DNA of 6,822 bases. Source: an uncultured Bacilli bacterium (lineage in GTDB: Bacteria > Bacillota_I > Bacilli_A > RF39 > UBA660). The DNA is taken from NCBI GenBank assembly GCA_948552115.1, contig CAOWNX010000037.1, positions 1 through 6,822 of the forward strand, in the 5' to 3' direction. Shown here piece by piece: positions 1 through 5,394 of the stretch (its first letter is position 1; every line of letters starts with the position of its first letter). The translations under genes and the position numbers were made by a program. Under the pieces are notes generated by a model. It was given only the letters and a program-made list of their open reading frames with translations. It had not been told where the DNA came from and did not search any database.

Positions 1-53
1 CCAAAATATATTTACTTTTTAGTTTATAACACTAGGTTTATCACACATTTCTA

Positions 54-81
54 ATTATATCTAGGAAATTAATATTTTCAA
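54..81 (-). promoter_or_regulatory. Possible leftward promoter leaving the window
   Basis: On the minus strand TTGAAA (81-76) and TATAAT (59-54) are separated by 16 bases, matching the housekeeping sigma-A pattern with one mismatch in the -35 box. It lies just past the terminator of the small-protein operon, so it would start the next transcript towards the left, beyond the window. The stretch is almost pure A/T, where such matches arise by chance, and the target gene is not visible. Confidence 0.35.
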
Positions 82-96
82 AAGTAAAATTATGCC

Positions 97-127
97 AAAA
101 AAAAGAACAATCATTCATCGATTATTC
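97..127 (-). terminator. Intrinsic terminator of the small-protein operon
   Basis: Read on the minus strand, GAATAATC (127-120) pairs with GATTGTTC (112-105) over 8 bp including one U-G pair. The loop is 7 bases and a run of eight T follows (104-97). It lies 75 bases after the stop of the last gene of the operon, with no gene in between. The stem is AT-rich but the T-run is long. Confidence 0.7.
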
Positions 128-202
128 TTATAAGCATCAAGTTCTTCTTTCATTAAACTAAATAATTTTTTCTACCACCCTAATAACATCTACCAAAAAC
201 GA

Positions 203-571
203 TTATCTGTAATTTAGATAACCCTTCGTTTCATAATTTGGACACTTTACATACCCATCATAATCAAAAACCGTGCCATTATGACTCACAATCACATAAC
301 CATCACATTCTTGATCTTCTTTTTTCAAATCAGTAATAACTCCATATTCCTTCATTTCTGAAAAAGACACACGAAGTTGATTAGAACCTTCTGGATATAA
401 AAACTTAGCATCAACATACTTTTTTGATGCTTCTACTAAATTTTCTTCAAGCTTCTTATAATCATTGCTCTTATATTTATAAATAACACAAAAAACAGTT
501 AAAATAACTACAAGAGAAACCAAAAAGAATCCCCAAATAAAGCTAATTTTACGCATTTGCTTTAAATCCAT
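203..571 (-). CDS. Small single-span membrane protein, paralogue of the upstream prepilin-like protein
   Basis: A 122-residue protein with one N-terminal membrane helix (about residues 9-31) and an outside-facing soluble part. I chose the ATG at 571 because AGGAG, overlapping the upstream stop codon, sits 10 bases before it; a longer reading to 640 would overlap the previous gene heavily and lacks a site. The C-terminal part matches the upstream neighbour: a Cys in C-x-GYV (Cys89), then a second Cys (Cys110) followed by x2-Y-x-TKGY. The two cysteines could form a disulfide outside the cell (inference). Unlike its neighbour it has no Gly before the helix and no Glu at +5, so it is not an obvious prepilin-peptidase substrate. 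It is the last gene of a three-gene operon, 7 bases after the second. The family is unnamed to me; a minor-pilin-like or envelope role is a guess. Confidence 0.75.
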   Translation of the reverse strand: MDLKQMRKISFIWGFFLVSLVVILTVFCVIYKYKSNDYKKLEENLVEASKKYVDAKFLYPEGSNQLRVSFSEMKEYGVITDLKKEDQECDGYVIVSHNGTVFDYDGYVKCPNYETKGYLNYR

Positions 572-578
572 AAACAAC

Positions 579-956
579 CTACTCCTGATACCCTTTCGTT
601 TTATACTTTCCACAACGAATATAAACACGAGGATCTTCATTTGAAAACTTCACATATCCACTACAAGTATCTTGATTAACTTTCAAAATTGAAGAATCTA
701 AATATCCATCTTTCACTAACTTACTTGTAGTAACTCTTACATTTTCATCCCCATCAAAATTTTCTCCATAATAATCAATAGCAGAATTTAAAACATTCCA
801 CTCGACATTTTCATACATTTCGACATCTACTTCTGACTTAGAAAAACTACCCTGAATTTGAGCAATCATAAAAACAATTAACAATAAAAAGGCAAAAAGA
901 ATGGAACTCAAAAGAATCATTTCTTTCATGCTCCACCCATGTTGATTCAATTTCAA
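579..956 (-). CDS. Type IV prepilin-like (pseudopilin) small protein
   Basis: A 125-residue protein. Residues 1-7 are a short polar leader ending in Gly7, followed by W8-S-M-K-E12 and a hydrophobic helix to about residue 32. This is the class III signal (G at -1, aromatic at +1, Glu at +5) recognised by prepilin peptidase, with Trp replacing the usual Phe. A soluble domain follows with a Cys pair (Cys98 in DTCSGYV, Cys115 in IRCGKYKTKGY), shared with the downstream gene. I place the start at the TTG at 956: GGGGTGG (969-963) lies 6 bases upstream as ribosome binding site. The GTG at 965, which would add three residues, is part of that site. Likely role: a minor pilin or pseudopilin of a type IV or competence-type fibre (inference). 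No peptidase, ATPase or pilin platform gene is in the window. Confidence 0.75.
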   Translation of the reverse strand: MKLNQHGWSMKEMILLSSILFAFLLLIVFMIAQIQGSFSKSEVDVEMYENVEWNVLNSAIDYYGENFDGDENVRVTTSKLVKDGYLDSSILKVNQDTCSGYVKFSNEDPRVYIRCGKYKTKGYQE

Positions 957-977
957 GAAAACCACCCCAAACTAATT

Positions 978-1316
978 TTAGTCGTTTACACTTTGTCTTT
1001 CTTTGGTAAAGAATGGTCCAAATTCAATGGCATTAAATTCTCTCTTATAACGGAAGAACTTATACCCTAAACCAGTACATTGATAAGTATACAACATTTC
1101 ATTTCTTTCATTTTCAGAAAGAGCATCAAACTCTTTTTTACTATAATCTCGAATTAAATTTCCACTTTCATTATAAACATGATATTCTTCTTTAATACAG
1201 AATTGCGGATTATCGCCACCTTTTGCTTTAAAATAATCCATAATTACAATACCCATCCAAGCAATAATGAATACCAAAAATACAATTTTAATTCCTAATT
1301 TTACTTTATCTTTCAT
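978..1316 (-). CDS. Conserved-looking small membrane protein with a CTGLGYK motif
   Basis: A 112-residue protein with a Lys-rich N-terminus, one membrane helix (about residues 9-28) and an extracytoplasmic domain. The domain holds two cysteines (Cys40 and Cys80), the second in a C-T-G-L-G-Y-K motif followed by RYKREFNAIEFGPFF. Such well-ordered aromatic/Gly motifs suggest a real folded domain, perhaps with a disulfide, but I cannot name the family. The ATG at 1316 is chosen because GGAGG (1325-1321) sits five bases before it; a TTG four codons upstream overlaps that site. It is the first gene of a three-gene operon with its own promoter (1365-1337) and a leader of only about 14 bases. The next gene starts about 20 bases after its stop. 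Function unknown; the company of a prepilin-like gene suggests cell-envelope work. Confidence 0.75.
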   Translation of the reverse strand: MKDKVKLGIKIVFLVFIIAWMGIVIMDYFKAKGGDNPQFCIKEEYHVYNESGNLIRDYSKKEFDALSENERNEMLYTYQCTGLGYKFFRYKREFNAIEFGPFFTKERQSVND

Positions 1317-1336
1317 AATATCCTCCAATTAGATAT

Positions 1337-1365
1337 ATTATATCGAAAAGTTTTTTCTCATGCAA
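1337..1365 (-). promoter_or_regulatory. Promoter of the three-gene small-protein operon
   Basis: TTGCAT (1365-1360), 17 bases, then TATAAT (1342-1337) on the minus strand. The -10 box is perfect, the -35 matches only in TTG. It lies between the rplL terminator and the GGAGG site of the first small gene, so the operon is transcribed independently of the ribosomal genes. The predicted start, near 1330, leaves a very short leader. Confidence 0.65.
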
Positions 1366-1394
1366 GAATTTATGAATCAAGAATGACAAGCAAG

Positions 1395-1420
1395 AAAAAA
1401 ACTTTCCAAAGAAAGTTTTT
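1395..1420 (-). terminator. Intrinsic terminator of the rplJ-rplL operon
   Basis: AAAAACTTTC (1420-1411) pairs perfectly with GAAAGTTTTT (1406-1397) around a TTTG loop, and the T-run continues to 1395. It begins 4 bases after the rplL stop codon, the usual place for the end of this operon. Confidence 0.85.
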
Positions 1421-1423
1421 CAA

Positions 1424-1789
1424 TTAAGCTAGTTCGATTTCTGCTCCAGCTTCTTCTAATTGTGCTTTAATTTGATTTGCTTCATCAGCAGGAACGTTTT
1501 CTTTAACATTTCCACCATTATCAGCTAACGCTTTTGCTTCAACAAGTCCAAGACCAGTAATTTCTTTTAATAATTTAATTACAGCAATCTTGTTTCCACC
1601 AGCTGACTTCAATACTACAGTTTTTGCAGCACTTTCTTCTTGTGCACCAGCAGCAGGTGCAGCAGCTACAGCTACAGCATCAGGATTTACTCCAAATTCC
1701 TCTTTCATTGCATCTACTAATTCTTTTACTTCAAGAATTGTCATTTCTTTTAAAGCACTAATAAAATCTTCTTTTGTTAATTTAGCCAT
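1424..1789 (-). CDS. rplL: 50S ribosomal protein L7/L12
   Basis: The flexible stalk protein of the large subunit, which recruits and stimulates translational GTPases (EF-G, EF-Tu, IF2). It has 121 residues, the family length. Residues 1-35 form the dimerising, L10-binding N-terminal helices. Residues about 36-54 are the Ala/Pro-rich hinge. Residues 55-121 are the compact C-terminal domain with the signature GGNKIAVIKLLKEITGLGL and the conserved EAKAL and EEAGA helices. The hinge-to-domain junction reads EESAAKTVVL, where many homologues have an acidic EKTEFDV-like stretch, a minor difference. The ATG is preceded by AAGGAG nine bases upstream. It follows rplJ by 18 bases in one operon, with a terminator just after its stop. 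Expression is expected to follow the rplJ leader attenuator. Confidence 0.97.
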   Translation of the reverse strand: MAKLTKEDFISALKEMTILEVKELVDAMKEEFGVNPDAVAVAAAPAAGAQEESAAKTVVLKSAGGNKIAVIKLLKEITGLGLVEAKALADNGGNVKENVPADEANQIKAQLEEAGAEIELA

Positions 1790-1807
1790 TTTTCATTTCT
1801 CCTTTTC

Positions 1808-2299
1808 TTATTTTTCTAAATTTTCTGCATATTGATTTAAACCAATAGCGAGTTTGTTAACATGTTCCATCATACCACGACAAAGCATTGTAAGTAATCC
1901 TTCATAAGATGGTATGCTAGCATAATCTTGAATCGTTGCAATATCTGCAACACTTCCACTTATAATACCAATACGAATAGAAAGTTTATCATGATCTTTC
2001 GCAAAATCAGAAATCACTTTAATTGGTTCTAATAAGTTTTTACCAAATAAAATTGCATTTGGACCTTCTAAGAAACCTTCAAAACTAATGTTTTGTTCAT
2101 CCAATGCTCTTTTTAAAAGAGTATTTTTATAAACTTTAACAATTGCATCAGTCTCTCTTAACTTATTTCTAAGTTCACTAAGTTCAGATACAGTAAGTCC
2201 TTGATATTGAAATAAAATAACACTTTCACTAGACTTAATATAATCTAAAATTTCAGATACAGTTTCTTTCTTAGCTTCTAAAACTTTCGAACTTGCCAT
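1808..2299 (-). CDS. rplJ: 50S ribosomal protein L10
   Basis: Stalk-base protein that anchors L7/L12 dimers to 23S rRNA next to L11. The 163 residues match the family's usual 160-170. The N-terminal RNA-binding domain is typical (KETVSEILDYIKSSESVILFQYQGLTVSELSELR, then KVYKNTLLKRAL). The C-terminal helix (about residues 130-163) is where L12 dimers bind. An AGGAGG site lies directly before the ATG. Upstream are a dedicated promoter and an L10-type leader, so the protein, in complex with L12, probably shuts down its own operon by promoting early termination, as described for the B. subtilis rplJL operon. Nothing in the coding region is odd. Confidence 0.96.
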   Translation of the reverse strand: MASSKVLEAKKETVSEILDYIKSSESVILFQYQGLTVSELSELRNKLRETDAIVKVYKNTLLKRALDEQNISFEGFLEGPNAILFGKNLLEPIKVISDFAKDHDKLSIRIGIISGSVADIATIQDYASIPSYEGLLTMLCRGMMEHVNKLAIGLNQYAENLEK

Positions 2300-2432
2300 A
2301 TTCTCCTCCTTTTACATCTAAAAAAGCTTATCCCCTATTTGGACAAGCTTAAAAATTACTTACTTTTAAGTGTCCCTCGGTAGGATGATTAAGGTATTAC
2401 CCCCTACTGTCTTTGGGTTCATTGCTTTTCTA
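2300..2432 (-). promoter_or_regulatory. L10 (rplJL) leader RNA with antiterminator/terminator switch
   Basis: A leader of about 133 bases. The conserved L10-binding core lies at 2421-2375: CCAAAGACAGTAGG, then AATCATCCTACCGAGG. GTAGG (2407-2403) pairs with CCTAC (2384-2380) around an inner GGT/ACC mini-hairpin. This is the motif of the Rfam L10_leader class. Downstream, GGACA-CTTAAAA (2375-2364) can pair with TTTTAAG (2354-2348) and TGTCC (2345-2341), with a two-base bulge, forming an antiterminator. The same TGTCC and AAGCTT bases are needed for the terminator at 2350-2320, so the two folds exclude each other. Inference: free L10-L12 complex binds the core and shifts folding to the terminator. 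Confidence 0.85.
2320..2350 (-). terminator. Attenuator terminator in the rplJ leader
   Basis: AAGCTTGTCC (2350-2341) pairs with GGATAAGCTT (2333-2324) over 10 bp with one G-U pair. The loop is 7 bases and a T tract continues to 2320. It ends about 20 bases before the rplJ start codon and shares bases with the antiterminator. It is also the first terminator downstream of rplA, so it could act on read-through from rplKA as well. Confidence 0.85.
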
Positions 2433-2438
2433 GTACGT

Positions 2439-2467
2439 ATTATATTAAATATATGATTAAATGTCAA
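2439..2467 (-). promoter_or_regulatory. Consensus sigma-A promoter of rplJ-rplL
   Basis: TTGACA (2467-2462), exactly 17 bases, TATAAT (2444-2439): a perfect match in both hexamers and spacing. The -35 box is embedded in the final codons of rplA (Phe-Asp-Ile-stop). Transcription should start near 2432, just upstream of the L10 leader core. It makes rplJL a strong unit separate from rplKA. Confidence 0.9.
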
Positions 2468-3155
2468 AAGAATTCTTATCGATTTGAATACCAGGACCCA
2501 TTGTTGCAGATAAACTAATATTTTGAATAAATTTACCCTTCACTGTAGATGGTTTCAATTTAGAAATCGTAGATACTACATACTCCATATTTTCTTTCAA
2601 CTTCACATCATCAAATGATGTTTTACCAATAATACCATGAATATTTCCATATTGATCTGTACGGAACTCAACCATACCCTTTTGAATATCCATAACTGCT
2701 TTCGCAGGATTTGGTGTAACCGTATTTGTTTTAGGATTTGGCATTAAACCTTTAGGTCCTAAAATTTTACCAATTTTTCCTAAATGAGGCATCATATCTG
2801 GAGTTGCAACAATAACATCATAATCGAACCAATTCTCTTTTTGAATTTTTTCAATCAGTTCTACATCTCCAACATAATCTGCTCCAGCTTTTTTTGCTTC
2901 TTCAGCTTGTGCTCCTTTTGCAATAACTAAAATACGTTTTGTTTTTCCTGTTCCATGAGGTAACACAAAAGATCCACGCAATTGTTGATCTGCTTTTTTC
3001 GGATCAACATTTAACTTCATTGCAAAATCAACAGATCCATCAAATTTAGTAATTGATGTTTCCTTTACTAATTTGATTGCTTCTTCTAAAGAATATTCTT
3101 TATTTTTTTCTATCTTCTTAGAAGCTTCCACATATTTTTTACTAAACTTTTTCAT
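2457..3155 (-). CDS. rplA: 50S ribosomal protein L1
   Basis: Forms the mobile L1 stalk of the large subunit, which helps move deacylated tRNA from the E site, and in many bacteria represses its own operon by binding a leader that mimics its 23S site. The 232 residues are standard length. Domain I is made of residues 1 to about 67 plus about 160-232; domain II (about 68-159) carries the L1 signature GKILGPKGLMPNPKTNTVT at residues 128-147. The RNA-contacting TMGPG motif is near the C-terminus. AGGAGG precedes the ATG by 6 bases. It follows rplK by 52 bases with no terminator or promoter seen between. The -35 box of the next operon lies inside its last codons. Confidence 0.97.
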   Translation of the reverse strand: MKKFSKKYVEASKKIEKNKEYSLEEAIKLVKETSITKFDGSVDFAMKLNVDPKKADQQLRGSFVLPHGTGKTKRILVIAKGAQAEEAKKAGADYVGDVELIEKIQKENWFDYDVIVATPDMMPHLGKIGKILGPKGLMPNPKTNTVTPNPAKAVMDIQKGMVEFRTDQYGNIHGIIGKTSFDDVKLKENMEYVVSTISKLKPSTVKGKFIQNISLSATMGPGIQIDKNSFDI

Positions 3156-3207
3156 TTTTTCCTCCTAACTGTGGTTTATTAGCGGACTTATTTTTCAAAT
3201 ATTAAAA

Positions 3208-3792
3208 TTATTCTTCTTCTGTTTCTTTATCTTTACCGATAACTTCAACTTCTACATTACTATCTTGTGCAGAAGCTTCCATTTCAGCTAATTCTTCTTC
3301 TCTTTTTTCTCTTTCTGCTTCTTCTTTTTTAGCTTCTTTTGCTTGTTCTGCCAATTCTTGATCATTTAATCCTTTAACAGCAATTCCCATATTTCTTGCC
3401 GTACCTTCTATAATGTTCATAGCTTCTTCTACGGTATAAGCATTTAAATCTGGTAATTTTGTCTCTGCAATTTGTCTTAAATCATCAATGGAAATAGTAG
3501 CAACAATTTCATTTGCTCCTTTTTTACTTCCTTTTTGAATTTTAGCAGCTTTTTTAAGTAAGAATCCAGCAGGTGGAGTTTTTAATACAAAATCAAAAGT
3601 TCGATCTTCATAAACATTGATTTCACAAGGAACTACATCTCCCATTTTATCGCGAGTTGCATCATTGAACTTTTGACAAAATTCTTGAATATTAATTCCT
3701 GCAGGTCCTAAACAAGTTCCAACGGGTGGAGCTGGTGTAGCTTTTCCTGCTTCGATTTGTAATTTTATTCTTTTTACGACTTCTTTTGCCAC
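3208..3792 (-). CDS. rplK: 50S ribosomal protein L11 with an acidic C-terminal extension
   Basis: Base of the GTPase-associated centre: binds 23S helices 43/44 and is needed for factor response and stringent control. The start is taken at the GTG at 3792 ([12 protein letters not shown]), 7 bases after AGGAGGT. The GTG at 3801 would add MSF but is part of the ribosome binding site itself. Residues 1 to about 70 are the N-terminal domain with the proline-rich [19 protein letters not shown]. Residues about 71-141 are the RNA-binding domain ending in [10 protein letters not shown], exactly where the usual 141-residue L11 stops. About 53 further residues follow, rich in Glu, Lys and Ala: first a likely helix or coiled coil, then an acidic tail ending in ETEEE. 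The gene has its own promoter and L1-type leader and is co-transcribed with rplA. Confidence 0.96.
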   Translation of the reverse strand: MAKEVVKRIKLQIEAGKATPAPPVGTCLGPAGINIQEFCQKFNDATRDKMGDVVPCEINVYEDRTFDFVLKTPPAGFLLKKAAKIQKGSKKGANEIVATISIDDLRQIAETKLPDLNAYTVEEAMNIIEGTARNMGIAVKGLNDQELAEQAKEAKKEEAEREKREEELAEMEASAQDSNVEVEVIGKDKETEEE

Positions 3793-3824
3793 GAAAGACA
3801 CCTCCTATTATTTTTCTTCACGTG

Positions 3825-3863
3825 TAAGTGGTATGGGCAAGTCCGCACTTTCCCTTCCACTTA
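3825..3863 (-). promoter_or_regulatory. L1-binding-type leader hairpin before rplK
   Basis: TAAGTGG (3863-3857) pairs with CCACTTA (3831-3825). Inside lie a small asymmetric loop, GGG paired with CCC, and AAGT/ACTT closed by GCGG. The GTGG-xx-GGG ... CCC-xxx-CCAC layout resembles the L1 site on 23S rRNA and the leaders of rplK-rplA operons in other bacteria. It lies about 17 bases before the AGGAGG of rplK, so bound L1 could block translation of both cistrons (inference from known L1 autoregulation). A competing hairpin (CCCTT/AAGGG, 3867-3852) would break it. Confidence 0.7.
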
Positions 3864-3897
3864 AGGGCTCTTATAAAAATATATAATCGCACTATTG

Positions 3898-3926
3898 ATA
3901 TTAGCACAAAAACTATACTTTGACAA
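3898..3926 (-). promoter_or_regulatory. Promoter of rplK-rplA
   Basis: TTGTCA (3926-3921), 17 bases, TAATAT (3903-3898), with a TG one base before the -10 (extended -10). The predicted start near 3891 gives a leader of about 100 bases containing the L1-type hairpin. A promoter is required here because a strong terminator follows nusG. Confidence 0.65.
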
Positions 3927-3940
3927 GAAAAATCATTTCT

Positions 3941-4499
3941 GTTTTTCAATACAAAAACGGCATACAACGGAACAAAAAATATTATTTTTAAATCCAAAAT
4001 TTTTTGTACTAAAAAGAATACCATATTTAGGATGATACTTTTCCATATTAAAATTTAAACTTGTTCGATTTTACACATTTTGTATTTATTCATATCACTT
4101 AAATACATATCTACAATATTCTTTAAAGAATCTCGTTCAAAACTTACAGCATTACAATGGTTATGAACAAAATTAAAGACAAACTCTGGTATACCAAACA
4201 ATTAAATAATATTTATAAAATAATAAAGCTTTTTTATGTAAATCAATATCCATAAGAGTATGAAGATAAAATGATTTTTTATTTCCAAAATCAATTTCAC
4301 ATTACCACAAGCTTCAAAAAACTCACAAAAACATATATTTCATTTGCACCTTTCCAACGGGGAAAGAGGATGGAAAACAATTCAGTTTAACTCCAGACAA
4401 AGAACCAGCTCCATTTTCACAAAAATATTCTAAAGAAGTAATAAAACGTTCTGAAACCTGTACCTCATCAAAAATCAACAAAACGCATATTTTTTTAAC
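3941..4499 (-). pseudogene. Decayed AAA ATPase of the ATP-binding/DUF4143 type
   Basis: Reading three frames in turn gives the recognisable order of this family. 4499-4325 encodes a Walker B segment (LLIFDEVQ), then TSLEYFCEN, AGSLSGV and SFPVGKV, ending in TGA. 4324-4280 in another frame gives EFFEACGN. 4277 to about 4197 gives a stretch ending HKKALLFYKYYLIV. 4195-4055 gives GIPEFVFNFV and on to DMYLSDMNKYKM before TAA. 4040-3976 gives HPKYGILFSTKNFGF and about 3973-3947 gives VPLYAVFVL, the usual C-terminal end. Lesions: the N-terminus with Walker A is absent, several residues are missing between CEN and AGS, at least three frameshifts occur, and most of the DUF4143 middle is deleted at about 4055-4043. 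The intact protein is normally about 400 residues. These ATPases are often mobile or variably present; this copy is dead and probably neutral filler between the nusG terminator and the rplK promoter. A 68-residue open frame across its tail is a by-product. Confidence 0.85.
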
Positions 4500-4510
4500 C
4501 ACTTTTTAAA

Positions 4511-4542
4511 AGAAAAGAAAAAAGCCTTCATAAAAAGACTTT
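4511..4542 (-). terminator. Intrinsic terminator after nusG
   Basis: AAAGTCTT (4542-4535) pairs with AAGGCTTT (4528-4521) over 8 bp with one U-G pair. The loop is 6 bases and a T-rich tail follows to 4511. It begins in the nusG stop codon. It separates secE-nusG from rplK-rplA. Confidence 0.8.
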
Positions 4543-5078
4543 TACCCTATTTTATTTACTTGATATAACTCAACTTCAACTGGAGTTTCTTGACCAAACA
4601 AATCAATCAAAACACTCAAACGATTATTTTCTAAATCAATGGTATCTACAGTACCCATCATACCTTTAAATGGTCCATCAACAATATTAACTTTATCTCC
4701 AACAGCCATTTCACTTTCCAAATCCATTCGACTCATACCCATATTAGCCAAAATTCGATCGATTTCTTGAGGTAACAATGGAGTAGGCTTTGCACCTTTT
4801 CCACTGGATCCGATAAATCCTGTAACACCTGGAGTATTACGAACAACATACCAAGCTTCATCACTCATAACCATTTCAACAAGTACATAACCAGGAAACA
4901 TCTTCTTCTTTTTTTCTTTTTTTACACCATCTTTAATTTCAATTTCTGTAGTCTCTGGAACGATCACACGATAAATATAATCTTGCATTCCCATAGACTC
5001 TGTACGCATTAAAAGTTTTTCTTTTACACTCTCTTCATGCCCACTATAAGTATTTACGACATACCATAACTTTTCCAT
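4542..5078 (-). CDS. nusG: Transcription termination/antitermination factor NusG
   Basis: Binds the RNA polymerase clamp and modulates elongation, pausing and termination; in Firmicutes it also stimulates pausing at T-rich non-template motifs. It has 178 residues, the usual length. The NGN domain (1 to about 115) begins WYVVNTYSGHE and holds FPGYVLVEM (61-69) and VRNTPGVTGFIG (79-90). The KOW domain (about 124-178) has VGDKVNIVDGPFKGMMGTV and the typical end VEVELYQVNKI. A Lys-rich strand KKEKKKK sits at residues 53-59. The ATG directly abuts the secE stop codon, and AAAGGGG inside the secE end serves as ribosome binding site, so the two are translationally coupled. A terminator starts at its stop codon. 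Confidence 0.97.
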   Translation of the reverse strand: MEKLWYVVNTYSGHEESVKEKLLMRTESMGMQDYIYRVIVPETTEIEIKDGVKKEKKKKMFPGYVLVEMVMSDEAWYVVRNTPGVTGFIGSSGKGAKPTPLLPQEIDRILANMGMSRMDLESEMAVGDKVNIVDGPFKGMMGTVDTIDLENNRLSVLIDLFGQETPVEVELYQVNKIG

Positions 5079-5339
5079 CTAAAACATCCCCTTTACTACA
5101 GATAATAACAAATTTAATAATAAAAAGAACACAACAACAAAGCCACAAAATAAAATCGTTGCTAAGGTATACTTCATAACACTCTTAACCCCTGGAAAAG
5201 TAACCTTTTTCATTTCAGTACGCACTTCTTTTAAATAACTAGCTTTTTTCTCTTTTTTCGATTTCTTTTTCTTCACTTTTTTTTCTTTCTTTTCCACAGT
5301 TCTTTCTTGTTCTTCTAAAATTTCTTTTTCCTTTGCCAT
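5079..5339 (-). CDS. secE: Preprotein translocase subunit SecE
   Basis: Essential small subunit that clamps SecY in the plasma-membrane translocon. The protein has 86 residues, with an amphipathic helix YLKEVRTEMKKVTFPG (35-50) of the SecE signature and one membrane span (about 57-80). This is the single-span Gram-positive form. Trp of the usual KVTWP is Phe here. The first 34 residues are an unusually charged Lys/Glu run that would lie in the cytoplasm; bare single-span SecE proteins are about 60 residues, so this is a lineage-specific extension. GAGGTG lies 5 bases before the ATG. It precedes nusG without a gap. rpmG, a frequent upstream neighbour, is not present. Confidence 0.95.
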   Translation of the reverse strand: MAKEKEILEEQERTVEKKEKKVKKKKSKKEKKASYLKEVRTEMKKVTFPGVKSVMKYTLATILFCGFVVVFFLLLNLLLSVVKGMF

Positions 5340-5360
5340 TTTTTCACCTCAAAATTTTTC

Positions 5361-5385
5361 AAAATAAAAACACGTTCCCGTGTCT
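5361..5385 (-). terminator. Terminator-like hairpin in the secE leader
   Basis: AGACACG (5385-5379) pairs with CGTGTTT (5374-5368) with one G-U pair, closed by a GGAA tetraloop and followed by TTTATTTT. It lies between the ATPase gene and secE. If the promoter at 5423-5395 is real, it falls a few bases after the start site and would be an attenuator or a 5'-protective stem; otherwise it is simply the ATPase terminator. Confidence 0.5.
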
Positions 5386-5394
5386 GCTAGGTAT

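Noticed and set aside
1..96. Possible 3' end of a + strand gene entering from the left (short open run ending at TAA near 54)
   Set aside because: Only about 17 codons, AT-rich, no recognisable motif; cannot be told from chance.
115..153. Tiny minus-strand frame starting MKEELDAY, 12 codons
   Set aside because: No ribosome binding site, and it ends inside the terminator stem; too short to support, possibly a remnant.
1590..1835. 81-codon open frame on the + strand
   Set aside because: It is antisense to rplL, and its Ala-rich sequence mirrors the rplL hinge; no ribosome binding site and no independent support.
3818..4024. 68-codon minus-strand open frame before rplK
   Set aside because: Its first third is the frameshifted tail of the ATPase relic, and it then runs through the rplK promoter and L1-type hairpin; no ribosome binding site.
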